The notes below the pieces were generated by a model. It made no database searches and had not been told where the DNA came from. It was given only the letters and a program-made list of their open reading frames with translations. A stretch of 64,000 nt of DNA, taken from the NCBI RefSeq assembly GCF_019799925.1, contig NZ_JABGCG010000012.1, positions 62,001 to 126,000 on the forward strand. The letters run 5' to 3'. Made by a program: the position numbers and the translations under genes. Positions within the stretch are counted from its first letter, which is position 1. Each line of letters begins with the position of its first letter. This DNA is from Blastococcus sp. CPCC 205250. Its GTDB lineage: Bacteria > Actinomycetota > Actinomycetes > Mycobacteriales > Geodermatophilaceae. Shown one piece after another: positions 58,194 through 64,000 of the stretch.

Positions 58194-58583
58194 GTGGAGC
58201 AGCCGGCACCCCGCGTGCTCGTCGCCGACGACGAGGACGACATCCGCGGGCTGGTGCGCCTGGCCGTCCGGCGGGCCGGGTGCACCGTGGTCGCCGAGGT
58301 GGCCGACGGCACCGCCGCCCTGGACGCCGCCCGCGCACACGTGCCCGACCTCGCGGTGCTGGACGTGTCGATGCCCGGCGCCACCGGGCTGGAGGTCTGC
58401 ACCGCGCTGCGCGCGGAGGCCGCCACCGCCGGCGTACGGGTGCTGCTGCTCTCGGCCGGCGCCTCCGCCGAGGACGTCGCCCGCGGGCTGGCCGCCGGTG
58501 CCGACAGCTACCTCGCCAAGCCCTTCTCCGTCGCCGGCCTCGTGGCCCGCGTCCGCGAGCTATCCGCCGGGGTGCCGGCGTGA
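58194..58583 (+). CDS. Single-domain response regulator
   Basis: A 129-residue receiver: acidic pocket ADDEDD (11-16), phospho-acceptor Asp57 (AVLDVSMPG), Thr/Ser switch region LLLSAGAS and Lys109 (YLAKPFS). There is no DNA-binding output domain, so it passes phosphate or binds a partner. GTG 58194. Coupled to the kinase gene by a GTGA overlap. Confidence 0.9.
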   Translation: MEQPAPRVLVADDEDDIRGLVRLAVRRAGCTVVAEVADGTAALDAARAHVPDLAVLDVSMPGATGLEVCTALRAEAATAGVRVLLLSAGASAEDVARGLAAGADSYLAKPFSVAGLVARVRELSAGVPA

Positions 58584-59839
58584 CCGCCCTCGACCAGGGG
58601 CCGGTCGTCCTCGACGAGGCCGCGCTGCTGCGCGCCGAGGTCGCCCGGCTGACCGACGAGCGCGACGCCCTGCGCGCCCAGATGCAGCACCGCGACGGCG
58701 AGCTCGAGGTCGCCACCCGCATGCTGGCCGCCCGCGCGCAGACGATGACCAGCGTGATCGACGCGGTCACCGAGCAGTCGATCATCGGCACGGACCTCGA
58801 CGGCGTCGTCCGCGTGTGGAACCCCGGCGCCGAGAAGCTGCTCGGCCTCCCCCGCGCCGAGGTCGTCCGCCGCCGCCGGATCACCGACTTCCACCTCCCC
58901 GAGGAGCTGGCCGCCTCGGGCAGCGGGCTGACCGCGCTGGTCCGCGTGGCCCGGGTCGAGGGGCGCGACGTGCGCGACTGGACCTACGTCACCGCGACCG
59001 GCGACGAGCGCACCGTGTCGGTCGCCGTCACCCCGCGCAGCGACGACTCCGGAGAGCACGCCGGCTGGAACTTCGTGGCGACCGACATGACCGAGGTCCG
59101 GGCCGGCGAGCGCCTCAAGGACCAGTTCGTCAGCCTGATCAGCCACGAGCTGCGCACCCCGCTGAGCTCCATCCTCGGCTACCTCGAGCTCGTGCTGGAC
59201 GACCCGGACCAGCCGCTCACCGACGAGCAGCGCTCCTACCTCGGCACGGTCGAGCGCAACGCCCAGCGGCTGCTGCGGCTGGTCGGCGACCTGCTGTTCA
59301 CCGCCCAGGTGGAGGCCGGCCGCTTCACCCTGCAGCCGGAGGACGTCGACCTGCCCGCCGTCCTGCGGGCCGCCGAGGAGACCGCCCGGGTGGCCGCCGC
59401 GGCCGCGGGGGTGCAGGTGGACCTCGAGCTGCCCGCCGGCGGCCTCGTCGTCCGCGGGGACGCCGTCCGTCTCGGGCAGGCCTGCGACAACCTCGTCTCC
59501 AACGCCGTCAAGTTCACCCCCGCCGGCGGCCGGGTCACCCTCTCGCTGCGGGCCGGCTGGCGCTCCGCCGACGGCGGGTTCGGCGACGAGGAGCTGCCCG
59601 GCTGCACCCCGGTCGCCCGGATCGACGTCACCGACACCGGCTACGGCATCCCCGCGGCCGAGCTCGACCAGCTGTTCACCCGGTTCTTCCGGGCCTCCAC
59701 CGCGCGGCGCAACGCCGTCAAGGGCGTGGGGCTGGGCCTGTCGATCACCAAGGCGATCACGACCGCCCACGGCGGGACGCTGGACGTCGCCAGCACCGAG
59801 GGCCGGGGCACCACCTTCACGCTCACGCTCCCCCGCTGA
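58580..59839 (+). CDS. Cytosolic PAS-domain sensor histidine kinase
   Basis: A 419-residue kinase: N-terminal coiled coil (about 12-57), PAS domain (about 58-172, IIGTDLDGVVRVWNPGAEKL), HisKA with His189 (SLISHELRTPLSSILGYLEL), N-box NLVSNAVKFTP, DTGYGIP, and GVGLGLSITKAITTAHGG. There is no membrane helix, so the signal is internal. Partner is probably the receiver encoded just before it. It is the gene nearest upstream of the TasA/SipW locus. Confidence 0.92.
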   Translation: MTALDQGPVVLDEAALLRAEVARLTDERDALRAQMQHRDGELEVATRMLAARAQTMTSVIDAVTEQSIIGTDLDGVVRVWNPGAEKLLGLPRAEVVRRRRITDFHLPEELAASGSGLTALVRVARVEGRDVRDWTYVTATGDERTVSVAVTPRSDDSGEHAGWNFVATDMTEVRAGERLKDQFVSLISHELRTPLSSILGYLELVLDDPDQPLTDEQRSYLGTVERNAQRLLRLVGDLLFTAQVEAGRFTLQPEDVDLPAVLRAAEETARVAAAAAGVQVDLELPAGGLVVRGDAVRLGQACDNLVSNAVKFTPAGGRVTLSLRAGWRSADGGFGDEELPGCTPVARIDVTDTGYGIPAAELDQLFTRFFRASTARRNAVKGVGLGLSITKAITTAHGGTLDVASTEGRGTTFTLTLPR

Positions 59840-59879
59840 CGGGCCGCCGGGGCCGACCGGGGTGACCTCGGCGGCAGCG

Positions 59880-59985
59880 TTGCGCTGATCTTGCGGATCG
59901 CGGGCGGGACGCCTGCGGTTGGGCCCGCAGAGTCGTTCCTGCCAGCCGGGACACCCCGCCCCGGCCCACCCCGCAGGAGATCGAC
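59880..59985 (+). promoter_or_regulatory. Duplicated leader, copy 1 (before TasA-like gene 1)
   Basis: This 106-bp block is closely matched by 62274-62379 (copy 2). Shared landmarks are TGATCTTGCGGATC, GGGCGGGA, AGTCGTTCCTG, CAGCCGGGACACCCCG and CCCGGCCCACCCCGCAGGAG, which ends in the ribosome-binding site. Its conservation outside coding sequence suggests promoter and 5'-UTR control common to both modules. Confidence 0.7.
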
Positions 59986-60597
59986 ATGAGCGCCAGCACC
60001 CGCACCACCACCACCCGCAAGGTCCTCGGCTCCCTCGGCGTCCTGGGCGCTGCGGCCGCCGTCGCCGGCCTGGGCACCTTCGGCACGTTCACCGACTCCA
60101 CGACGCCCATCACCACCGAGGTCGCCTCGGGCACCGTGGACATCGACGTGGCCGGCGCCGGCCACGCGGTCCCGGTCACCACCGCCGGCTTCGTCCCGGG
60201 TGACTCGCTGACCCGCTCGGTCACGCTGACCAACAAGGGCACCTCGGCGCTGTCGTCGGTCACCCTGGGCACCACCGCCACCGTCTCCAGCATCCTGGAC
60301 ACCAACGCCACCAACGGCCTGCAGCTGACGGTGAAGAGCTGCAGCCAGGCCTGGACGCAGGGCGGGACGGCCACCGCGCCGGTCTACACCTGCGCCGGCA
60401 CCGTCACCGACCTCGGCACCACGCGCGTCGTCTCCGACCGCACGCTCGCCGGCCTGAACAGCCTGGCGCCCGGCGGCGTGGACCACCTGACCTTCACGAT
60501 CAGCCTGCCCACCACGGCCGACAACGCCTACGCGGGCAAGTCCTCGACCCTGAGCCTCGTCTTCACCGGTACGCAGCGCGCCGCCGGCGCCCGCTGA
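59986..60597 (+). CDS. TasA/CalY-like secreted fibre protein, copy 1
   Basis: A 203-residue secreted protein: signal segment LGSLGVLGAAAAVAGLG followed by TFGTFTDST, the (F/Y)xD-type site cut by SipW peptidases; then a beta-rich domain (ASGTVDID, FVPGDSLTRSVTLTNKGTSA, DHLTFTISLP) with two Cys. TasA/camelysin proteins form surface fibres in biofilms. ATG 59986 with GGAG upstream. Encoded directly before a SipW-type peptidase. Confidence 0.85.
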   Translation: MSASTRTTTTRKVLGSLGVLGAAAAVAGLGTFGTFTDSTTPITTEVASGTVDIDVAGAGHAVPVTTAGFVPGDSLTRSVTLTNKGTSALSSVTLGTTATVSSILDTNATNGLQLTVKSCSQAWTQGGTATAPVYTCAGTVTDLGTTRVVSDRTLAGLNSLAPGGVDHLTFTISLPTTADNAYAGKSSTLSLVFTGTQRAAGAR

Positions 60598-60653
60598 CCC
60601 GTCTCCCGTCTGACACCCGACGCCACCAACGACGAGACCGCCGGAGACCTGTC

Positions 60654-61346
60654 ATGACCGCTGTACTCCCACCCCGCGCCGCGGGGGCAGCCGACCAGCT
60701 GCCCCCGGCCGGGCCGGTCCGCTCCACCCCGGCGCCCCGCCGGCGCCGCCGCCCGATCCGCGCCGTCGCACGCTTCGCCGGCCGCTGGTCCCTGCGCATG
60801 CTGGTGAGCACCGCGGTGCTGGCCTTCCTCGGCCTGGCCGTCGGCCCGCACGTCCTGGACTACCGCACCATGACGATGCTCACCGGCAGCATGGCGCCGA
60901 CGATCGACCCGGGCGACGTGGTGGTCAGCACCCCGCTCGACGTCGAGGACGTCACCGCGGGCATGGTGATCACGTACCACATCCCGGTCGACGACCACCG
61001 CGTCGTCACCCACCGTGTGATCGACGTCGAGCACACCGCCGACGGCAGCGTCTCGGTCCGCACCCAGGGCGACGCCAATGCCGCACCCGACCCGTGGACC
61101 GCCGTCCTGACCGGCGACACCGCCTACCAGGTGCAGGCCGTCGTCCCGGAGGTCGGCCACCTGATCACGGCCCTGCGGAACCCGACCCTCAGCACCCTGT
61201 TCGTCCAGCTGGTGCCGCTCGCCCTCGGCGTGTGGATGCTCCTGGCGATCTGGCGGCCGACCCGCCACTGGGACGCCGAGGACGCCGGCCACACCGCGGA
61301 CGTCGACACCCACCGCACCGCCACCACCGCAGGAGGCACCCGATGA
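60654..61346 (+). CDS. SipW-type (ER-type) signal peptidase I, copy 1
   Basis: A 230-residue signal peptidase: N-terminal membrane helix (about 46-63), Ser79 in LTGSMAP, His120 in VVTHRV in place of the bacterial Lys, Asp140 and Asp146 in GDANAAPD, and a C-terminal membrane helix. The Ser-His-Asp set is that of SipW/archaeal/ER enzymes. It should mature the adjacent TasA-like protein. Its stop overlaps the start of a tiny secreted-peptide gene (ATGA). Confidence 0.92.
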   Translation: MTAVLPPRAAGAADQLPPAGPVRSTPAPRRRRRPIRAVARFAGRWSLRMLVSTAVLAFLGLAVGPHVLDYRTMTMLTGSMAPTIDPGDVVVSTPLDVEDVTAGMVITYHIPVDDHRVVTHRVIDVEHTADGSVSVRTQGDANAAPDPWTAVLTGDTAYQVQAVVPEVGHLITALRNPTLSTLFVQLVPLALGVWMLLAIWRPTRHWDAEDAGHTADVDTHRTATTAGGTR

Positions 61347-61522
61347 CCGGCACCCGGACCCCGGCCGCCCGCCTGGCGGTCCCCGGCCTGCTGCTCGCCC
61401 TCGTCGTGACCGGGAGCCTGCCTGCCTGGGCCGGCGCCGCCTCCGCCCGACCGGCCGACCCGGCGACCGCCTGCGCGGTCGACGCAGCCGCCGGTGACGT
61501 CACGGAGCCGGTCCGGTGCTGA
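61343..61522 (+). CDS. 59-residue secreted two-cysteine peptide
   Basis: ATG 61343 overlaps the sipW copy 1 stop; AGGAGG lies 7 nt upstream. The signal peptide (LAVPGLLLALVVTGSLPAWA-GA) leaves a mature part of about 28-30 residues, with only two cysteines: one in ATACAVDA and one as the last residue (EPVRC). A single disulfide would close a 14-residue loop. Its stop overlaps the next gene by 7 bases. No family recognised; could be a pheromone-like signal or a minor fibre component. Confidence 0.62.
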   Translation: MTGTRTPAARLAVPGLLLALVVTGSLPAWAGAASARPADPATACAVDAAAGDVTEPVRC

Positions 61523-62208
61523 CCGCCCTGGTCGTCGGGGCCGACGCCGCCGAGCGCTCCCGCACCGCCGCCCTCGTCGCGGCCGCCGGCTGGCAGGTCC
61601 GCGAGGCCGCCGGGGTCCGCGAGGCCCTCACCGCGGCCCGCGCCGGAGAGCCCGACCTGGTCGTGGCCGACCTGGACATGCCCGCCGGCGACGGCCCGGC
61701 GCTGCTGCGCCGGCTGCGCCTGACCGGCAGCCGCGCCCACCTGGTGGGCACCGCCGCGGAGGTCACCGCCGAGGTCCGCGAGGCCGGGAGCGCCGCGGGG
61801 GCGCTCGCCGTCCTCCCCGCCCCGGTCGACGCCGGCGTGCTGGTGCGCTTCCTGCTCGGCCGGGTCACCGCCGGTGCCACATCCGGCCCGGACACCTCCG
61901 GCCAGGACGACGGCAGGGACGACGGCAGGGACGACGGCCGGGACCACGACATGGACGGCGAGCTCGCCGGCCGGCTGCAGGAGCTCTACGCCGACGCTCT
62001 GCCCGGCCGCCTGTCGGCGATCGACGCCGGGGCCCGCACCGGGAACGCCCCCGCGCTGGCGTACGCCTCCACGACCCTGGCCGGCACCAGCGCCCAGCTG
62101 GGGCACCCGGAGGTGGCCGAGCTGTGCCGCGCCATCGCCGCGGACGCCCGCCGCGGGGTCCTGGCCCACGAGCTGGTGGACCGGCTGCTCGACCTCGCCA
62201 CCGCCTGA
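61516..62208 (+). CDS. Degenerate receiver plus Hpt-like protein
   Basis: A 230-residue protein: receiver-like domain (1 to about 115) with Asp52 in VVADLDMPAG but no conserved switch-side Lys (LPAPV instead of KPF). A linker of DDGRDDGRDDGRD follows, then a helical Hpt-like domain (about 146-225) where the phosphorylatable His of the HxLKG motif is Thr186 (TTLAG). So both phosphotransfer sites look impaired. GTG 61516 is nested in the end of the peptide gene. Probably a phosphorylation-independent binding partner. Confidence 0.78.
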   Translation: MLTALVVGADAAERSRTAALVAAAGWQVREAAGVREALTAARAGEPDLVVADLDMPAGDGPALLRRLRLTGSRAHLVGTAAEVTAEVREAGSAAGALAVLPAPVDAGVLVRFLLGRVTAGATSGPDTSGQDDGRDDGRDDGRDHDMDGELAGRLQELYADALPGRLSAIDAGARTGNAPALAYASTTLAGTSAQLGHPEVAELCRAIAADARRGVLAHELVDRLLDLATA

Positions 62209-62273
62209 GAGAGGCCCCCTGCCACTCGCAGGCACCCGCCGCGAGCGTGCGGGGGACGAGGGGGTCCTCCATC

Positions 62274-62379
62274 TTGCGGTGATCTTGCGGATCACGGGCG
62301 GGAGCCCTGCGGGAGCGAGCCCAAAGTCGTTCCTGTCAGCCGGGACACCCCGACCCGGCCCACCCCGCAGGAGGACCAG
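62274..62379 (+). promoter_or_regulatory. Duplicated leader, copy 2 (before TasA-like gene 2)
   Basis: Nearly the same block as 59880-59985, of equal length up to the start codon; differences are scattered substitutions concentrated in the middle. A weaker relative (TGCGGATCCCTTGCGGA, later CAGTC and GGCAGCC) precedes the third secreted gene at 63816. Confidence 0.7.
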
Positions 62380-63003
62380 ATGAGCGCTCCCACCCGCAAG
62401 GCCGGCACCGCCCGGAGGATCCTCGGCTCGCTGGGCGTCCTGGGCGCCGCGGCCGCCGTCGCCGGCCTGGGCACCTTCGGCACGTTCACCGACTCGACCA
62501 CGCCGATCACCACCCAGGTCGCCTCGGGCACCGTGGACATCGACCTGACCAGCCCCGCCAACGCGATCTCCGTCGCCGCGGGCAGCTTCGTCCCCGGCGA
62601 CTCCATGACCCGCCCGCTGACGCTGCGCAACCTCGGCACCGCCGACCTGTCGTCGGTCTCGCTGGCCGTCACCGCGCCGACGAGCAGCATCCTGGACCAG
62701 AACACGACCAACGGCCTGAAGCTGACCGTCGACGCCTGCACCGTGCCGTGGACCCAGGGCACCAACGCCGCCGGCGCGCTCACCTACACCTGCACCGGTG
62801 GCACGAGCCGCGCCGTGCTGGCCTCCACGCCGGTCAAGGGCACGTTCTCGCTGCCCGGGCTGGCCAGCCTGGCCGCCGGCGGCACCGACCACCTGACCTT
62901 CACGATCAGCCTGCCCAGCACGGCCGACAACGCCTTCCAGGGCAAGTCCTCGACGCTGAGCCTCGTCTTCACCGGCACCCAGCGCGCCGCCGGCGTCCGC
63001 TGA
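62380..63003 (+). CDS. TasA/CalY-like secreted fibre protein, copy 2
   Basis: A 207-residue paralogue of the 59986 product. The signal and cleavage region (LGSLGVLG through TPITT) is identical over 30 residues and the C-terminus (LSLVFTGTQRAAG) is also shared, while the central loops differ (SPANAISVAAGSFVPGDSMT; TSILDQNTTNG). Two Cys are kept. Two fibre subunits with different exposed surfaces are plausible. ATG 62380. Confidence 0.85.
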   Translation: MSAPTRKAGTARRILGSLGVLGAAAAVAGLGTFGTFTDSTTPITTQVASGTVDIDLTSPANAISVAAGSFVPGDSMTRPLTLRNLGTADLSSVSLAVTAPTSSILDQNTTNGLKLTVDACTVPWTQGTNAAGALTYTCTGGTSRAVLASTPVKGTFSLPGLASLAAGGTDHLTFTISLPSTADNAFQGKSSTLSLVFTGTQRAAGVR

Positions 63004-63035
63004 CCCCCGACGACGAGACGACCGGAGACCCCGCC

Positions 63036-63698
63036 ATGACCGCCGTGCTCCCCGCCCGCGCCCCCGAGACGTCCGACGTGCCCGCCCCGGCCCCGCAGGC
63101 CGCGCCCGCCGCCCGCACCGGCCTGCTCCGCACGTCGGCCCGATTCGCCGGCCGCTGGACGATCCGCGCCCTGGTCGCCACGGCGGTGCTGGCCTTCCTC
63201 GGCCTGGCCGTCGGCCCGCACGCGCTGGGCTACCGGACCCTCACGATGCTCACCGGCAGCATGGCGCCGGCCATCGAGCCCGGGGACGTCATCGTCTCCA
63301 CGCCGCTGGACGTCCAGGACGTCGAGGTCGGCATGATCATCACCTACCACATCCCGATCGACGACCACCGCGTCGTGACCCACCGCGTCATCGACGTCGA
63401 GCGCACCGCCGACGGCAGCGTCTCGGTCCGCACGAAGGGCGACGCCAACGACGCGCCGGACCCGTGGACCGCCGTCCTCAGCGGTGACACCGCCTACCAG
63501 GTGCAGGCCGTCGTCCCCGAGCTCGGCACGGCCATCACCGCCCTGCGCGACCCGGCCGTCAACAAGGCCCTCGTCTACGGGGCCCCGGCCCTGCTCGCCG
63601 GCTGGATGCTGCTGTCGATCTGGCGCCCGGTCCGCGACGAGGACGAGGACGAGGACGCCGCCGCGGACGACGACCAGGTCGCGGCCGCCCGCTCCTGA
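63036..63698 (+). CDS. SipW-type signal peptidase I, copy 2
   Basis: A 220-residue paralogue of the 60654 product with Ser75 (LTGSMAP), His116 (VVTHRV), Asp136 and Asp142 (GDANDAPD), N- and C-terminal membrane helices, and an acidic cytoplasmic tail (DEDEDEDAAADDD) that differs from copy 1. ATG 63036 after the TasA-like copy 2 stop. Each TasA-like gene thus has its own peptidase. Confidence 0.92.
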   Translation: MTAVLPARAPETSDVPAPAPQAAPAARTGLLRTSARFAGRWTIRALVATAVLAFLGLAVGPHALGYRTLTMLTGSMAPAIEPGDVIVSTPLDVQDVEVGMIITYHIPIDDHRVVTHRVIDVERTADGSVSVRTKGDANDAPDPWTAVLSGDTAYQVQAVVPELGTAITALRDPAVNKALVYGAPALLAGWMLLSIWRPVRDEDEDEDAAADDDQVAAARS

Positions 63699-63815
63699 CC
63701 GCTTCCTGCGGATCCCTTGCGGAAGACCCGAGGGGATCGCGCGGTCCGACCGCCACAGTCAGAACCGAACCCGGCAGCCCCCGTCGGTGCCCCGCTCCAG
63801 AGAGGAGATCGAGTC

Positions 63816-64000
63816 ATGAACCGCGTCCGCCGCAGCGTGCTCCTGCTCGTCCTCACCGTCGCCGTCGTCCTCGGCGTCGCCCTCCCCGCCAACGCGCTCT
63901 TCTCCGAGTCCGTCAGCCCGGCCACGGCGACCGTGGTCGGCACGGCGACCGTCGCCGGCCCGACCAACGTCCGGGTCGAGACCTCGTGCACCACGACCAC
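63816..64000 (+). CDS. Secreted protein, N-terminal part (partial)
   Basis: ATG 63816 (GAGAGGAGAT upstream) opens a frame to the window edge: MNRVRRSVLLLVLTVAVVLG, then VALPANALFSESVSPATATV and a Thr/Val-rich beta segment (TVAGPTNVRVETSCTTTT). The signal peptide ends near ALPANA; the following FSES resembles the post-signal F-x-D/S motif of SipW clients. Probably another exported surface protein of the same locus; the end is missing. Confidence 0.75.
   Translation, partial: MNRVRRSVLLLVLTVAVVLGVALPANALFSESVSPATATVVGTATVAGPTNVRVETSCTTT

Noticed and set aside
61907..61950. Short tandem repeat that might be a CRISPR or regulatory repeat
   Set aside because: It is in frame and encodes DGRD repeats forming a linker in the 61516 protein.
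1..64000. tRNA, rRNA, transposase, integrase or attachment sites
   Set aside because: None was recognised on either strand, and coding style is uniform, giving no clear sign of recent transfer.

Overview
The window is very GC-rich, gene-dense DNA with short operons, frequent GTG starts and many 4-base stop/start overlaps. Its gene content is actinobacterial: a mec-cysO-cysM cluster, a Zur regulon with zinc-free ribosomal proteins, MRF, CtpC with a PacL-type partner, F420/deazaflavin-type oxidoreductases and a helix-bundle small protein. The overall flavour is that of Geodermatophilaceae (Blastococcus/Geodermatophilus/Modestobacter); this family placement is inference from gene content and style, not a database result. 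No tRNA, rRNA, CRISPR array, insertion sequence or prophage was recognised.

Layout. 1-2.5 kb: tail of a multicopper oxidase, a TetR regulator, and a secreted cutinase/PET-hydrolase-like esterase with its own promoter and terminator. 2.5-5.7 kb: DUF4262 protein, an LLM oxidoreductase coupled to a stand-alone LigD-type polymerase, and an MBL hydrolase. 5.8-11 kb: cysteine-from-CysO cluster (mec, cysO, cysM) with clpS and a DUF2017 gene, divergent from pncB-pncA. 11-19.2 kb: serB, ctaD, an RlmA-like methyltransferase, phosphoesterase, CtaG, a CDF metal exporter and an M23 peptidase. 19.5-24.3 kb: zinc alcohol dehydrogenase, an aldo/keto reductase relic, a TetR plus FAD sugar-lactone oxidase pair, and a PLP enzyme of the D-amino-acid type.

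24.3-40 kb is the most coherent block: a zinc-starvation island. It holds zur, the divergent MRF/rpmE2 and rpmB2/rpmG2 operons (zinc-free L31, L28, L33), a YraQ-type permease with a TIGR03943 partner, and an aztA / aztB-aztD-like-aztC-aztD uptake system. An orphan metal-binding SBP heads an operon with a PacL-like protein and ctpC. Four clear Zur-box palindromes sit at these promoters. At four of the promoters a TAnnnT -10 element lies only 6-7 nt before the start codon, which predicts leaderless, Zur-controlled mRNAs. Between them lies a DsbA/MauE/YcnI envelope cluster.

40-55.5 kb: a small HTH protein with tandem operators, an ABC-F ATPase, housekeeping and hypothetical genes including a 40-residue membrane peptide, a YgiB/YgiC-like lipoprotein plus ATP-grasp pair with a TTG start, a HerA-type ATPase, a formate/nitrite transporter, a zinc metallopeptidase, an enoyl-CoA hydratase and a siderophore-interacting protein with an IdeR-type box. 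55.7-58.1 kb: a three-gene envelope/stress operon (LEA-like and DUF3618-like proteins) behind a SigB-like promoter, closed by a 21-bp terminator stem.

58.2-64 kb: a response regulator and PAS histidine kinase, followed by a tandemly duplicated TasA/CalY-like fibre protein plus SipW-type signal peptidase module. Between the copies lie a tiny two-cysteine secreted peptide and a degenerate receiver/Hpt protein, and a third related secreted protein runs off the edge. Both TasA-like genes share an almost duplicated leader of about 106 bp. This looks like a self-contained, possibly undescribed surface-fibre and signalling locus.
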